A stretch of DNA of 64,000 nt from Paraburkholderia aromaticivorans. Lineage in GTDB: Bacteria; Pseudomonadota; Gammaproteobacteria; Burkholderiales; Burkholderiaceae. The notes beneath the pieces are model-generated. The model ran no database searches. It was given only the letters and a program-made list of their open reading frames with translations, and was not told the origin of the DNA. Below are positions 1 through 8,721 of this stretch, piece after piece. Location: positions 1-64,000 of the forward strand of contig NZ_CP051515.1 in assembly GCF_012689525.1 (NCBI RefSeq). The letters run 5' to 3'. How positions within the stretch are numbered: position 1 is the stretch's first letter; every line of letters starts with the position of its first letter. A program made the translations under genes and the position numbers.

Positions 1-1350
1 ATGGCCACGAAGCGCGCGAAGAAGACCGACGTAGTCAGCCCGAGCTCGGCCGAATTGCGCAAAGCCGTCGAGGCGATCGCGATTCAGCCCAAAAGCGGCA
101 AAATCACGCTCCTTACCCGTAAGCTGTTCAACGTGCTCCTGGCCGTGGCTCAGCAAGCGGACGAATCCGGCGACACGTATCGGGCCTTGCTGTCCGACAT
201 CGTCGCGAACTCCGCGTTTGATTCCAACGACACCGCGCTCGTCAAGGAGCACTTGCGGCGCATGGTGTCGGTGCAGGTTGAATGGAGCACCGGCACGTCC
301 AGTCAGAAGCCAGGCCGGAAATGGGGTATTTCCACGCTGATTGCAGACGCGGAAATTCTCGAAGACCCGACCACTCGCCGTGTCTGGGTGGAATTCTCGT
401 TTGCGCCGAAGATCAAGAAAAAGCTGCTCGATCCGGTCCAATACGCCCGCCTGAGTCTCCAGTTCCAGAGCCAGTTGCGCAGTAGCGCGGGTCTTGCGCT
501 GTACGAGATTTGCGTGCGCTACCTGACCAACCCGAGCCATCTGACGATGCGTGAGACGTGGGAATGGTGGCGCCCTATCCTCTCCGGCACGCCGGACACG
601 GAAGCGGGCGATGAAGCGAAGCGCGAATACAAGTACTTCAAGCGTGATTACTTGCGCCCGGCCATCGCCGAGGTCAACGCCGTCACCAACATTTTCGTCG
701 AATTGATCGAACATCGCGAAGGGCGACGGGTCGCCGAGATCCAGTTCCGCGTGACCGAACGCAAGCAGCCGATGCTCGCGCTCGACGAACATCCGAACGT
801 GTTCGACAGCACGCTGGTCGACAGGATGGTGAAGATCGGCATCCCGCTGAAGGAAGCGCAAACACTCTACGCCGACAGCGAAGAAAATCGCATTCGCGCC
901 GCGCTCCAGATGACCGAGCAACGCATGCGCAGCACGTCGTTGCCGGCGGTGCGCAGTGCGCCGGCGTTGTTCAAGGATGCGTTGAAGAAAGGTTACGCGC
1001 CGCCGGTCGAAGCGCTGCCGTCCGGTAGTGGCGGCAAGGCCGCGGTTGCCGCGCCGGCCGACGACCTCAAGGCGCGCCTGCTTGGCGAGTACTCGGCGTA
1101 TCGCCGCAAGGAAGCGCGCGAGTTGTATGACGAACAAGGTGAGTCCGAGCGGGACATCGCGCGGCAGTCGTTTGAAGAAGATGAATTACCGGGACTCGGC
1201 ACGCACATGCGCGACGACTGGCGCCGTCGCGGGCTGGATTCGAAGATCGTCGAAACGGCATTCTTCGATTGGCTGGCTCGCAAGACCTGGGGCGAGCCTA
1301 CCGATGGTGATCTGCTTGCCTTCACGCTGAGCCAGTCGCGCGCGGCGTAG
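1..1350 (+). CDS. repA: Rep_3-family replication initiator
   Basis: A 449-residue plasmid-type initiator of the RepE/pi superfamily, expected to bind iterons at the replicon origin and recruit host replication proteins. The paired winged-helix region covers about residues 25-245 and includes a typical LYEICVRYL segment near 167-175. The last 200 residues are charged, with an Ala/Gly/Ser-rich linker near 340-365. The ATG is the first base of the window, so the replicon was probably linearised here; its promoter and iterons would lie upstream, out of view. It converges on parB with a 59-bp gap. The Rep_3 assignment is by recognition. Neighbouring parAB and parS make a chromid initiator more likely than a small-plasmid one. 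Confidence 0.85.
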   Translation: MATKRAKKTDVVSPSSAELRKAVEAIAIQPKSGKITLLTRKLFNVLLAVAQQADESGDTYRALLSDIVANSAFDSNDTALVKEHLRRMVSVQVEWSTGTSSQKPGRKWGISTLIADAEILEDPTTRRVWVEFSFAPKIKKKLLDPVQYARLSLQFQSQLRSSAGLALYEICVRYLTNPSHLTMRETWEWWRPILSGTPDTEAGDEAKREYKYFKRDYLRPAIAEVNAVTNIFVELIEHREGRRVAEIQFRVTERKQPMLALDEHPNVFDSTLVDRMVKIGIPLKEAQTLYADSEENRIRAALQMTEQRMRSTSLPAVRSAPALFKDALKKGYAPPVEALPSGSGGKAAVAAPADDLKARLLGEYSAYRRKEARELYDEQGESERDIARQSFEEDELPGLGTHMRDDWRRRGLDSKIVETAFFDWLARKTWGEPTDGDLLAFTLSQSRAA

Positions 1351-1409
1351 TCACTGAGCGGGGTGCGGCTACCGGCTGCTGCCCCGCCCCCTCTCTATAC
1401 CAGTCTTTC

Positions 1410-2468
1410 CTACTTCAACATCTTTTCAATCTGGCGAAGGATGTCGTCACGCTTTTCACGCGTGAGCCCCTTCAGGCGCAGTTCGATTCGATCATCCCCA
1501 TACGATTTAAGATCGCCGACGGAAACACCGTCGAGTTTGATTTCCAGGCGCTGCGCGTAGCGTTGCCGGCCCGCAGGTTTGGTGCTTTCCTGGGCGGTCG
1601 CTCTTCCCTTGACGATGTCCGCGACTTGCCGCGTACTCAGATCGTCCGAGAGGATCTTGTTGATCAGACGCAGCGTTGCGTCGGCGCCGCGGGCAGTGTG
1701 ATAACGACCCACCTGATACGCCATGTTCGAGCCGAAGCGGTCCGATCGCGCGACCATCTCGTGCATGACGACCTCAGGCAATTTGGCGATCGACAAGGCG
1801 ACCGTAACGGTCGACTCGTCTAGCCCGAGGTGTTCGGCAAGTTCCTTCTGACTCTGGAAATGCCGGTCGTCGAGAAAGCGTTTCCATACGACCGCGTTGT
1901 CGAACACCGTCTGCGAATCGCGTTGGACGTTGAGGTCGTAGCCGAGCTTGTAGCTCTGGATACCGATCGGCAGATCGATGACGATCGCCTTCACCGTTTC
2001 CTTGTTCGCTTCTTTCAGGGCCCGCACTCGTCGTCCGCCGTCGCTGACGTAGTAGGTGCCGGGATTGTCGTAATCCGGGATGACGTGAATCGCCTGCTGC
2101 TGCCCCTGCTTTGCCAGATTGACTGCGAGTTCGGCAATCGACGACTTCAGATAGAAGTGCCGCGGATTGAAGGGGCTCGGCTTGATCGTCTTGAGCGCCA
2201 ACTCGATGACCTGGCCCGGCCTGTAGCCGTGCTCGTTCCGCCATGTGCGGTAGGCCGCCGATTCATTGGCCGTGTCAGCGGCGTCGATTTCGGCGATGCT
2301 CTGCGACGGCATGACGGGCGCGATGGAACGCCTCACCGTCTCGCTACTCTTCGGATCATTCTTGACCAGGCCGTCGATAGCGTTCAGCCGATCGAGCGCG
2401 GTTCGCTTTTCGCTGCTGGTTGTGTCAGGACGTGCTTGAAAGCCTTTGGCGAATTGGGAGGGTTTCAT
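1410..2468 (-). CDS. parB: Chromosome-partitioning protein ParB
   Basis: A 352-residue ParB/Spo0J-type centromere-binding CTP-switch protein. The N-terminal ParB domain covers about residues 86-185 and includes a GGRR arginine motif at 144-147, the counterpart of the GERR box. It is followed by a helix-turn-helix (about 206-228, QSQKELAEHLGLDEST) that should read parS. The C-terminal 60 residues probably form the dimerisation domain. It is downstream of parA in the same orientation, with a 25-bp gap that holds a parS copy just in front of its ATG. ParB binding there could therefore autoregulate its own translation unit. The partners are ParA and the four parS sites at 2478-3804. Confidence 0.92.
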   Translation of the reverse strand: MKPSQFAKGFQARPDTTSSEKRTALDRLNAIDGLVKNDPKSSETVRRSIAPVMPSQSIAEIDAADTANESAAYRTWRNEHGYRPGQVIELALKTIKPSPFNPRHFYLKSSIAELAVNLAKQGQQQAIHVIPDYDNPGTYYVSDGGRRVRALKEANKETVKAIVIDLPIGIQSYKLGYDLNVQRDSQTVFDNAVVWKRFLDDRHFQSQKELAEHLGLDESTVTVALSIAKLPEVVMHEMVARSDRFGSNMAYQVGRYHTARGADATLRLINKILSDDLSTRQVADIVKGRATAQESTKPAGRQRYAQRLEIKLDGVSVGDLKSYGDDRIELRLKGLTREKRDDILRQIEKMLK

Positions 2469-2477
2469 TCAGGGTCC

Positions 2478-2491
2478 TTTATGCGCATAAA
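2478..2491. other. parS: parS centromere site 1 (parA-parB gap)
   Basis: A perfect 14-bp palindrome, TTTATGCGCATAAA, lying between the parA stop and the parB ATG. Four identical copies occur within 1.33 kb and I saw none elsewhere in the window. The sequence matches the chromosome-2 type parS that I recall for Burkholderia. Its position inside the operon suggests both centromere and autoregulatory roles. Confidence 0.85.
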
Positions 2492-2493
2492 TT

Positions 2494-3156
2494 TCACGGG
2501 AGCAAGGCGGCGATCTCATTCGCGCACGCCCGTACTTCGATGGCGGCCAGCTTGGCGCCGCGATCATTCATCTGAAGCACTGTTTGCCCTAACGCCATGG
2601 CCTGCTTGTAGGCCTCGCGTGTTGGGATCTGTGTCTTGAGCAGCGGGAACCCGAGCTCTTCCAACGCGCGCTTCAGTTCGCGCGTCAGCATCCGTTTCTC
2701 CTCGGTCTTATTGAGCAGGAAGACCGCGCGCAGGTCTTCATTCATGACCTGAGCCTGCTGGACGAGCTTCACCAATCCGATACTCGACCAATAGTCGGCG
2801 GGCGACGACGATGTCGGGATCACCGCGACGCTTGCGGCGAGAAGGACGACGCCGGAGACTTTCTCGGTGATAGAAGGCGGGCAGTCGACGACGATGATGT
2901 CGTAGTCAGACACGAACTTCTTGATCTCGCGATGGATCTGGCTGCCTGCTTCGGAGAGGTTGACGACTGGAAAGGGGATACCGGTGTCGCCGTCTGATGA
3001 TGCACTGGCCCAGTGGATCAGCGTGTTTTGACCGTCTGCGTCTACGACGAGGACGCGCTTGCCTTTCTCATGAAACGCAGCGCCGAGGTGCATCGCGATT
3101 GTGCTCTTCCCGACCCCGCCCTTCTGCTGAGTTACCGCGATGATTTCTGCAGCCAA
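2494..3156 (-). CDS. parA: Chromosome-partitioning ATPase ParA
   Basis: A 220-residue ParA/Soj-type ATPase that would move ParB-parS complexes over the nucleoid. The deviant Walker A box KGGVGKST is at residues 12-19, VVDADGQ follows near 37-43 (Walker A'), and DIIVVDCPPS carries Walker B. The protein is short and lacks an N-terminal DNA-binding domain, so it is of the small (Ib/chromosomal-like) type. The ATG at 3156 is preceded on its strand by AAAAGAGGAGGTGAAG, a strong ribosome-binding site. It is the first gene of the parAB operon, and three of the four parS sites lie upstream of it. Confidence 0.92.
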   Translation of the reverse strand: MAAEIIAVTQQKGGVGKSTIAMHLGAAFHEKGKRVLVVDADGQNTLIHWASASSDGDTGIPFPVVNLSEAGSQIHREIKKFVSDYDIIVVDCPPSITEKVSGVVLLAASVAVIPTSSSPADYWSSIGLVKLVQQAQVMNEDLRAVFLLNKTEEKRMLTRELKRALEELGFPLLKTQIPTREAYKQAMALGQTVLQMNDRGAKLAAIEVRACANEIAALLP

Positions 3157-3258
3157 TCTTCACCTCCTCTTTTTAGACGCAGATGGATTTTACCTGGATG
3201 AATTTGTATTTCAATCGTTTTTGTGTAAACGCGAGAAGGATTAGCCGTTCGGGATAGG

Positions 3259-3272
3259 TTTATGCGCATAAA
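3259..3272. other. parS: parS centromere site 2
   Basis: A second exact copy of TTTATGCGCATAAA, about 100 bp upstream of the parA start. With the flanking G on the left it matches 15 of 16 positions of GTTTATGCGCATAAAC. Confidence 0.85.
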
Positions 3273-3561
3273 GGATGGAGGCGCGGTGATTGGGACGCTG
3301 TGACGATTGAGGGATGCTGCGGGGGCGACACGTCGCGGCCGCCGAGTTTGGTCGATGCGCCGCGCTGTAATGGTTGCGAGTGGCCGTGGATTAATAGCCG
3401 CGTCAGCGCTGAAAGCGCTCAAGCGGTTTAGATAGGACGACGCCAATTCGAATGCCTTCGTGCCGTGCCCGGATCGCTGTATGTGTCAACGCGGGCTTTG
3501 CCGACAACGCGACATGCGCTAGCGGCCAACGCGTGACAGGTCGACGGAAATAGCCGCGAGA

Positions 3562-3575
3562 TTTATGCGCATAAA
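3562..3575. other. parS: parS centromere site 3
   Basis: A third exact copy of TTTATGCGCATAAA, 290 bp from site 2 start to end. The base after it is C, again fitting the 16-bp consensus at that edge. Confidence 0.85.
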
Positions 3576-3790
3576 CTCCCCGCAGCAGGCTCTTCTGTGA
3601 CGATTGTTTGCCAGAGAGAGCCGGCTAGTAGCTCACTGCGTCGAAGCGGTGAGCGAGCCGAGAGCCGAGGAGCCGCCGCGATGGCCCCCATTCTCGGCCT
3701 CGACGGTGGGGGCGTTGGACACTGCGTCCGCGGGCTGCAAACAGCGACGCTTTGCGCGGTTGGGCTATAGCGGACGATCAGCCCCGCCGC

Positions 3791-3804
3791 TTTATGCGCA
3801 TAAA
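3791..3804. other. parS: parS centromere site 4
   Basis: The fourth exact copy of TTTATGCGCATAAA, 229 bp beyond site 3 and about 130 bp before the octamer repeat tract. Spacing between the copies is irregular, as is usual for chromosomal parS clusters. Confidence 0.85.
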
Positions 3805-3930
3805 GCGTGGACCATAGCCACTAACAACAGGATTGATGGCCCAACACTTAACCAACGTCTCAGCCAAGCCCCTTTGCTCAGAGCATCTGCAGCCCAAAAG
3901 ACTCACGCTGCACGGAGTTCGATCTTAATC

Positions 3931-4066
3931 GAGCCCACGAGCCCACGAGCCCACGAGCCCACGAGCCCACGAGCCCACGAGCCCACGAGCCCACGAGCCC
4001 ACGAGCCCACGAGCCCACGAGCCCACGAGCCCACGAGCCCACGAGCCCACGAGCCCACGAGCCCAC
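3931..4066. repeat. 17-copy octamer tandem repeat (GAGCCCAC)n
   Basis: Seventeen perfect, uninterrupted copies of GAGCCCAC (136 bp) followed by a partial GAG. An 8-bp unit is not a multiple of three, so any reading frame through it repeats every 24 bases (PTSPRAHE and similar), which explains the spurious open frames on both strands. Copy number is likely to vary between strains by slippage. Confidence 0.95.
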
Positions 4067-4424
4067 GAGGCCGCGTTCACGCACCGCAGGGCAGGTGATT
4101 CATAAAGACCCAACAAGGTCCATCGCGTCCAACACCATTTGGCAAACGCGCAATAAATTCGCTGGCGAGCCGAACAGAAAAATACCTCATCAATCCGGAA
4201 AATTTGGCCGAACGCGACCACCATGCGCGTCACACGATTTCGAAAGCACCTTACCCCTTGTGAATCCGCATCCACCGCGCACCGCCCGACTCCGCCAATA
4301 CCAAAGCTCTGCAACAAGCCTCGCCCTGCCAACTCCCCACCCGTTAAAATCACTCAAGTGAAAACCCACCCCGCCGACCGCAGCACACATGCAGTCGCAA
4401 GCCACCCATCACCCCCAAAAAACC

Positions 4425-4784
4425 ATGATCACGATCTACCACAACCCCCGTTGCTCAAAATCGCGTGCCACATGTGAGCTAATCACCACCACCTACAACA
4501 GCGCAAACGAAGCCACAGAAATCGTCGAATACCTGAAGCATCCACTCACGGTCGAACAACTCAAGCAACTCAACGCCCAACTAGGCTGCACCGTCCGTGA
4601 AATGATTCGCGACACCGAAGCCGAATACAAGGAACTCCAACTTTCCGACACCGCCTTGACTGACACTCAGTTATACGAAGCATTGGCGAAACATCCGATT
4701 CTTCTGCAACGGCCGATCGTCGTGCGAAACGGGCGAGCCGTAATCGGCCGCCCGCCGGAAAACGTCGCCGCGCTATTCGCCTGA
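4425..4784 (+). CDS. arsC: ArsC-family arsenate reductase (glutaredoxin type)
   Basis: A 119-residue thioredoxin-fold protein of the ArsC/Spx family. It starts MITIYHNPRCSKSR, with the catalytic cysteine at position 10 in the canonical NPRCSKS context, and it has the family RPIVV segment and a C-terminal GRPPE element. The ATG at 4425 was preferred over an in-frame ATG 36 bases upstream because it gives the family N-terminus. No arsR, arsB or acr3 gene is adjacent, so it may be a stand-alone ArsC/YfgD-like reductase with a broader redox role rather than part of an arsenic operon. Confidence 0.85.
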   Translation: MITIYHNPRCSKSRATCELITTTYNSANEATEIVEYLKHPLTVEQLKQLNAQLGCTVREMIRDTEAEYKELQLSDTALTDTQLYEALAKHPILLQRPIVVRNGRAVIGRPPENVAALFA

Positions 4785-4840
4785 ATGGCGTAGCAAGGTG
4801 CTCAACTCGAAGCTGGATATATGAAGGCCAACGTGCAAAT

Positions 4841-5827
4841 CTAGACCTTGCTACCCGGCAACGCCGCATCCTTGGTAACGATCTTCGTCGGGATGATGCG
4901 CAACTCGCTGAATGTATCGGCGATACGTTGCTGTTCCGCGAGTACGTTCGCATCGACAGGTTTGTACACGTGCGCGTAGTGCCGCAAACCCGCTTCGATC
5001 ACGCCCGCGTCGAGCCCCTGAATCGGCGCGAGCTGCGCGGCGGCCTCGCTGTAATGCCCTCGCACCCACGCGCCTTCTTTGCCCACTTCGTCCATCGTGA
5101 TCGCGAGCACATCGGCGTTCTGTTCCGCAAACGACCGTGCGCTCAGGAAGAACTGGTGATGGCTCACGATGCCGTCGGCATCCGCGAGCAAGCGCGCGTT
5201 CGACTGCCGCTTCGCCGCTTCGAGGAACGGATCCCAGATCGCCCATGCATCGATCGAACCGCGTTCGAAGGCGGCGCGCGCATCGGCGGGCGCCAGATAG
5301 ACCGGCTGAATCTCGCTGTACTTCACGCCGGCTTTCTGCAGCGCGGCGACCAGGAACCAGTGAACATCCGAGCCTTTGTTGAAGGCGATTTTCTTGCCCT
5401 TCAGATCGGCCAGAGTTTTAATCGGCGCATTCTGATGCACGAGGATGCCTTCGGCGTGCGGCGTCGGGACCTCATAGGCGACGTAGACGAAGTTCGCGCC
5501 GGCGGCCTGCGCGAACACGGGCGGCGCCTCGCCTACATAGCCGAAGTCGATGGCGCCGACATTCAGTCCTTCCAGCAACTGCGGTCCGGCAGGAAACTCG
5601 GTCCATTTGACTGTGATGCCGAGCGGCGCGAGCCGTTTTTCGAGCGTACCGTGCGCCTTCATCAACACGAGCGTATTGGCGGCTTTCTGATAACCGATGC
5701 GGAATTCCTTGGCGTGCGCCTCGGCGGCAAAAGCGGACGTGGAGATGGCAGGCAGCGTGGCGGCGGCGAGCGTTGCGCCCACGCCGGCAATGAACGCGCG
5801 GCGCGTGAGCAGCGGATGACGTGACAT
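4841..5827 (-). CDS. ssuA: Aliphatic sulfonate ABC transporter substrate-binding protein
   Basis: A 328-residue periplasmic solute-binding protein of the SsuA/NMT1 family, which delivers alkanesulfonates to an SsuBC-type importer. The N-terminus reads TRRAFIAGVGATLAAATLP with a cleavage-like AFA-AEA, a twin-arginine or Sec signal. The mature part has the family features FRIGYQK, the TEFPAGPQLLEGLNVGAIDFG segment and GSDVHWFLVAAL. The start was set at the ATG of MSRHPLLTRR; an upstream TTG would add 22 residues. No permease, ATPase or monooxygenase gene is next to it, so it probably serves a transporter encoded elsewhere. Confidence 0.85.
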   Translation of the reverse strand: MSRHPLLTRRAFIAGVGATLAAATLPAISTSAFAAEAHAKEFRIGYQKAANTLVLMKAHGTLEKRLAPLGITVKWTEFPAGPQLLEGLNVGAIDFGYVGEAPPVFAQAAGANFVYVAYEVPTPHAEGILVHQNAPIKTLADLKGKKIAFNKGSDVHWFLVAALQKAGVKYSEIQPVYLAPADARAAFERGSIDAWAIWDPFLEAAKRQSNARLLADADGIVSHHQFFLSARSFAEQNADVLAITMDEVGKEGAWVRGHYSEAAAQLAPIQGLDAGVIEAGLRHYAHVYKPVDANVLAEQQRIADTFSELRIIPTKIVTKDAALPGSKV

Positions 5828-6054
5828 GAGAGGGCTCGTAAAAATGACGGACGCAAAACGGACCGATTGGCTCCGACGATAATTCGTCTGCAAGCCTGGA
5901 CGAACCGATAAATTCGCATAAGCAAATCACGCGAATGAAACGAAGCACGACGGCCTGCGATTTGCCTGCCTAACTGCGTCGAATCTTCAGCCGCCGCTAC
6001 AATTCGTCATCCGCGCCCGGCCGCGGCGGAGTCATTCGACAAAAAAGGAACACC

Positions 6055-7431
6055 GTGCATCTGACGACAACACTCGCGCCGTGGTCATCTCACGACACCC
6101 AACTCATTTTGTCGTGCGTGCTGGGGCTCGTACTGATCATCGTTTTCATCAGCGCGCTGAAACTGGCGCCGTTCCTGTCGATTCTGGTCGGCACGTTTGC
6201 CGCGGGTTTTTCAGCCGGCTTGCCGCTCGAGGCCGTCGCCAGCGCATTCAGTAAAGGCGCCGGCGCGTTGCTCGGCGACGTCGGCATCATCATTGCGCTC
6301 GGCGCCATGCTCGGTGCGCTCATGGCGGAATCCGGCGCGGCCGACCGGCTCGTCTCGACCATTCTCAAACACTCCACGCCCCGCACGCTGCCGTGGATGA
6401 TGGCGGTCGTCGCGCTGATCATCGGCTTGCCGCTCTTCTTCGAAGTCGGCCTCGTGATGATGGTGCCGATCATCTTCGTGATGGCGCGCCGTTCGCAGCA
6501 GCCGATCCTGCGCATCGCGATTCCGGCGCTGGCCGGCATGACCACGCTGCACGCCCTCCTGCCGCCGCATCCGGGTCCACTGATCGCGGTGAGCGCGCTG
6601 CATGCCGATCTCGGCTTGACTCTGGGCCTCGGCCTGATCGTCGCGATTCCCGCCGTGATTCTCGCGGGTCCGCTGTATGGCATCTGGTTGTCCAAGCGGA
6701 TGCACGTCGTCGAGCCGGAGGAAATGGGCAAGCTCTTCAGCGCCAAGCAAGACACCGGCGAGCCGCCGAGTTTCGCGATCTCGCTCATCACGATCCTGTT
6801 GCCTGTCGTGTTGATGCTAGGGCGCACGGTCGCCAAGCTGCTGCTTCAGCCCGAAACATTCCTGTTCGACACGCTGAATTTCCTGGGTGAGCCGCTGATC
6901 GCGCTCGGCCTTACCGTGCTGTTCGCCGTGGTGGCGCTGGGTTGGTCGCGGGGCATGGCGCGCGAACGCGTCGGCGGGATTCTGCGCAAGAGCTTGCCGC
7001 CGATCGCCGCGCTGCTGCTGACCATCGGCGCCGGCGGCGGTCTCAAGCAGGCGCTCGTGGTGGCCGGCATCAGCTCGACCATCGGCAAGATCGCGGTCGG
7101 CGCCCACATGCCGCTGATTCTGCTGGCGTGGCTGATCGCGGTCGCGCTGCGTCAGGCGACCGGCTCGGCGACGGTTGCCACGACGACGACGGCCGGCATC
7201 GTCGCACCGGTCGTCGCCGGCCTCAGCGCGACGCACAATTCGCTGATGGCGCTCGCTATCGGCGCGGGCTCGGTGTTCTTCTGCCACGTGAACGACGCGG
7301 GCTTCTGGATGGTCCGCGAGTATTTCGGCCTGCAATTGAAACAGACCGTGCTGGTCTGGTCGGTGTTGCAGACAATCGTGTCCGTCGTCGGCCTCGCGCT
7401 CACGCTCGTGTTGTGGACCGTGCTGACTTGA
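6055..7431 (+). CDS. GntP-family permease (gluconate/organic acid)
   Basis: A 458-residue integral membrane transporter of the GntP family, with about twelve hydrophobic segments. The family signature is GLPLFFEVGLVMMVPI near residues 120-140, followed by ALLPPHPGPL and, near the C-terminus, QATGSATVATTTTAG and CHVNDAGFWMV. It would import gluconate or a related sugar acid with protons. It starts at GTG 6055, eight bases after AAGGAA. No gluconokinase or sugar-acid dehydrogenase is adjacent, so the exact substrate is open. Confidence 0.88.
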   Translation: MHLTTTLAPWSSHDTQLILSCVLGLVLIIVFISALKLAPFLSILVGTFAAGFSAGLPLEAVASAFSKGAGALLGDVGIIIALGAMLGALMAESGAADRLVSTILKHSTPRTLPWMMAVVALIIGLPLFFEVGLVMMVPIIFVMARRSQQPILRIAIPALAGMTTLHALLPPHPGPLIAVSALHADLGLTLGLGLIVAIPAVILAGPLYGIWLSKRMHVVEPEEMGKLFSAKQDTGEPPSFAISLITILLPVVLMLGRTVAKLLLQPETFLFDTLNFLGEPLIALGLTVLFAVVALGWSRGMARERVGGILRKSLPPIAALLLTIGAGGGLKQALVVAGISSTIGKIAVGAHMPLILLAWLIAVALRQATGSATVATTTTAGIVAPVVAGLSATHNSLMALAIGAGSVFFCHVNDAGFWMVREYFGLQLKQTVLVWSVLQTIVSVVGLALTLVLWTVLT

Positions 7432-7565
7432 CGGCGCACCAGGCTCTCGCGGCGTTGGCAGGAATTGACGCGCGGCTGTCCATTCCGGACGGCCGGCGAC
7501 GCTTACACTGCCCGGCAGGCGAACTGCGCTCCCGCAGTTCGCTTCCCTGAAAACGCGGAGCCACC

Positions 7566-7856
7566 ATGCTAGAACTGAGACCGTCCTGCGAGGGATGCGG
7601 CAAGTCACTGCCGCCGAACGCGTCCGATGCCATGATCTGCACGTACGAGTGCACCTTCTGCGAAGTGTGTGCGCTCACTACGCTGCGCAACGTGTGTCCA
7701 AATTGCGGCGGCAATTTCCAGCATCGACCGATTCGCACGCGCGCGCAGCTTGAGAAACATCCGGCCGGCGCCACGCCGCATCCCGTTTCGATCGACGAAG
7801 CGTCGCACGCGCGTTTCTTCGAGCGCTATCGGGACACGCCGCCCGGCGAGCGCTAG
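7566..7856 (+). CDS. DUF1272 zinc-ribbon-like protein
   Basis: A 96-residue protein with the DUF1272 pattern: MLELRPSCEGCGKSLPPN at the start, then AMICTYECTFCEVCA and CPNCGGNFQHRPIR. Eight cysteines are arranged as CxxC-type pairs, consistent with a small zinc-binding fold. The function of the family is unknown. GGAG precedes the ATG by about six bases. It converges on the anti-sigma gene, and a 7-bp GC-rich inverted repeat (7863-7882) without a T-run lies in the gap. Confidence 0.8.
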   Translation: MLELRPSCEGCGKSLPPNASDAMICTYECTFCEVCALTTLRNVCPNCGGNFQHRPIRTRAQLEKHPAGATPHPVSIDEASHARFFERYRDTPPGER

Positions 7857-7922
7857 ACCTGGTGGCGCGCTCACACGCGCCATGACAGCGAAGCACCGCG
7901 CGTGCCGCACTTGCAGCCCGCT

Positions 7923-8126
7923 TCAATCGTCGCTATTCACCGCGCCCGGCGTCGCGATTCCGCTCACGGTATGCGCCGCCACGCGCAGCAGACGGATCTG
8001 CTTTCGATAGTTGCGGCAGCCACTGCAGGTCGGCAGATGCAGCCGGATCGCGACCCACTCGCCGGTCGTCAAGGAGCGGTCGAGCGCGTCGGACAACAAG
8101 CGCGTGATGTGCTTACATTTCCCCAT
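7923..8126 (-). CDS. Small zinc-finger anti-sigma factor
   Basis: A 67-residue soluble protein of the zf-HC2 anti-sigma type. The zinc motif is HLPTCSGC (H-x3-C-x2-C) near residues 30-37, followed by one basic helix and a short tail. It has no membrane segment, so it would act in the cytoplasm, perhaps by zinc- or redox-dependent release of its sigma factor. Its ATG overlaps the end of the sigma gene by 14 bases, indicating translational coupling. Confidence 0.78.
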   Translation of the reverse strand: MGKCKHITRLLSDALDRSLTTGEWVAIRLHLPTCSGCRNYRKQIRLLRVAAHTVSGIATPGAVNSDD

Positions 8127-8721
8127 TTGCGTCCTCGCTGGATAGGCCCTTTTCGCTCAGGCAAGTGCGCAAGCGCAGCCGCGCGCGGTAGATCAGCACG
8201 CTGCAATGATTGGCGGTCATCTGCAATTCGGCACAAATCGCCTCGGTCTCGAGATCGAGGAATTCGCGCATCATGAACACGCGTCCGATGTGCTCGGGCA
8301 AGCATTCGAGGCACATCTCGAACAAGGTCCAGAACTGTTGCTGACGCAGCACGGTTTCAGGCGTCGGCCACGGGCGCGGCTTGGTTTCGCGCGACCAATG
8401 GCCGTTGTCCTTGAACAGCTCGCGATCGAGCAAGCCTTCACCGTCGAGTTCGGATTCGAGCGCGGACAGGTTGATCGTGCGTTGCCGGGCGCGCAGGGTG
8501 TCGACGAGTTTGTGCCGCAGGATGCCGAACACCCAGGTCTTGTGCTCCGACTGCGCGGCGAATCGATCGGCTTGCGTCCATGCCGCAGCGAGCGCTTCCT
8601 GGACGGCGTCTTCCGCGGCGGCGGCATCGCGCAATTGCAAACGGGCGAAGCGCACCAGGTCGCGCCGCAATTGCGTCAGATAGACAGGATCGTCGAGCGC
8701 CGGCCCGCCTACTTGCGCCAT
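8113..8721 (-). CDS. ECF-type RNA polymerase sigma factor
   Basis: A sigma-70 family extracytoplasmic-function sigma factor of about 202 residues. Region 2 is visible (AAAAEDAVQEALAAAWTQADRF followed by WVFGILRHKLVDTLR), then a longer than usual 50-residue linker, then region 4 with LPEHIGRVFMMREFLDLETEAI and a helix-turn-helix (TANHCSVLIYRARLRLR). The start MAQVGGPALDDPVYL was chosen because it begins just before region 2; in-frame ATGs at 8868 and 8880 are possible and no start has a clear ribosome-binding site. It is followed by the overlapping anti-sigma gene. Probable targets include its own promoter and the divergent secreted peptide gene at 9168. Confidence 0.85.
   Translation of the reverse strand: MAQVGGPALDDPVYLTQLRRDLVRFARLQLRDAAAAEDAVQEALAAAWTQADRFAAQSEHKTWVFGILRHKLVDTLRARQRTINLSALESELDGEGLLDRELFKDNGHWSRETKPRPWPTPETVLRQQQFWTLFEMCLECLPEHIGRVFMMREFLDLETEAICAELQMTANHCSVLIYRARLRLRTCLSEKGLSSEDANGEM

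Larger units (their letters stand above)
3157..4424. other. Gene-free origin/centromere region
   Basis: This 1.27-kb stretch has no convincing gene. It contains three of the four parS palindromes and a 17-unit octamer repeat (3931-4066). Open frames crossing the parS sites and the repeat have no family signature and are repeat-driven. I saw no DnaA box matching TTATCCACA and no iteron array here, so the initiation site itself is more likely upstream of repA, outside the window. The parA promoter should lie just right of 3156. Confidence 0.7.

Noticed and set aside
3132..3446. 104-codon minus-strand frame upstream of parA
   Set aside because: It starts inside no ribosome-binding context, crosses a parS site, overlaps the parA start and has no family-like sequence.
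3931..4066. Possible CRISPR array
   Set aside because: The repeats are 8 bp and directly adjacent, with no spacers and no cas genes in the window.
3604..4353. Open frames on both strands through the octamer tract
   Set aside because: Their PTSPRAHE- and ARGLVGSW-type repeats are produced by the 8-bp repeat itself; they lack ribosome-binding sites and unique flanking domains.
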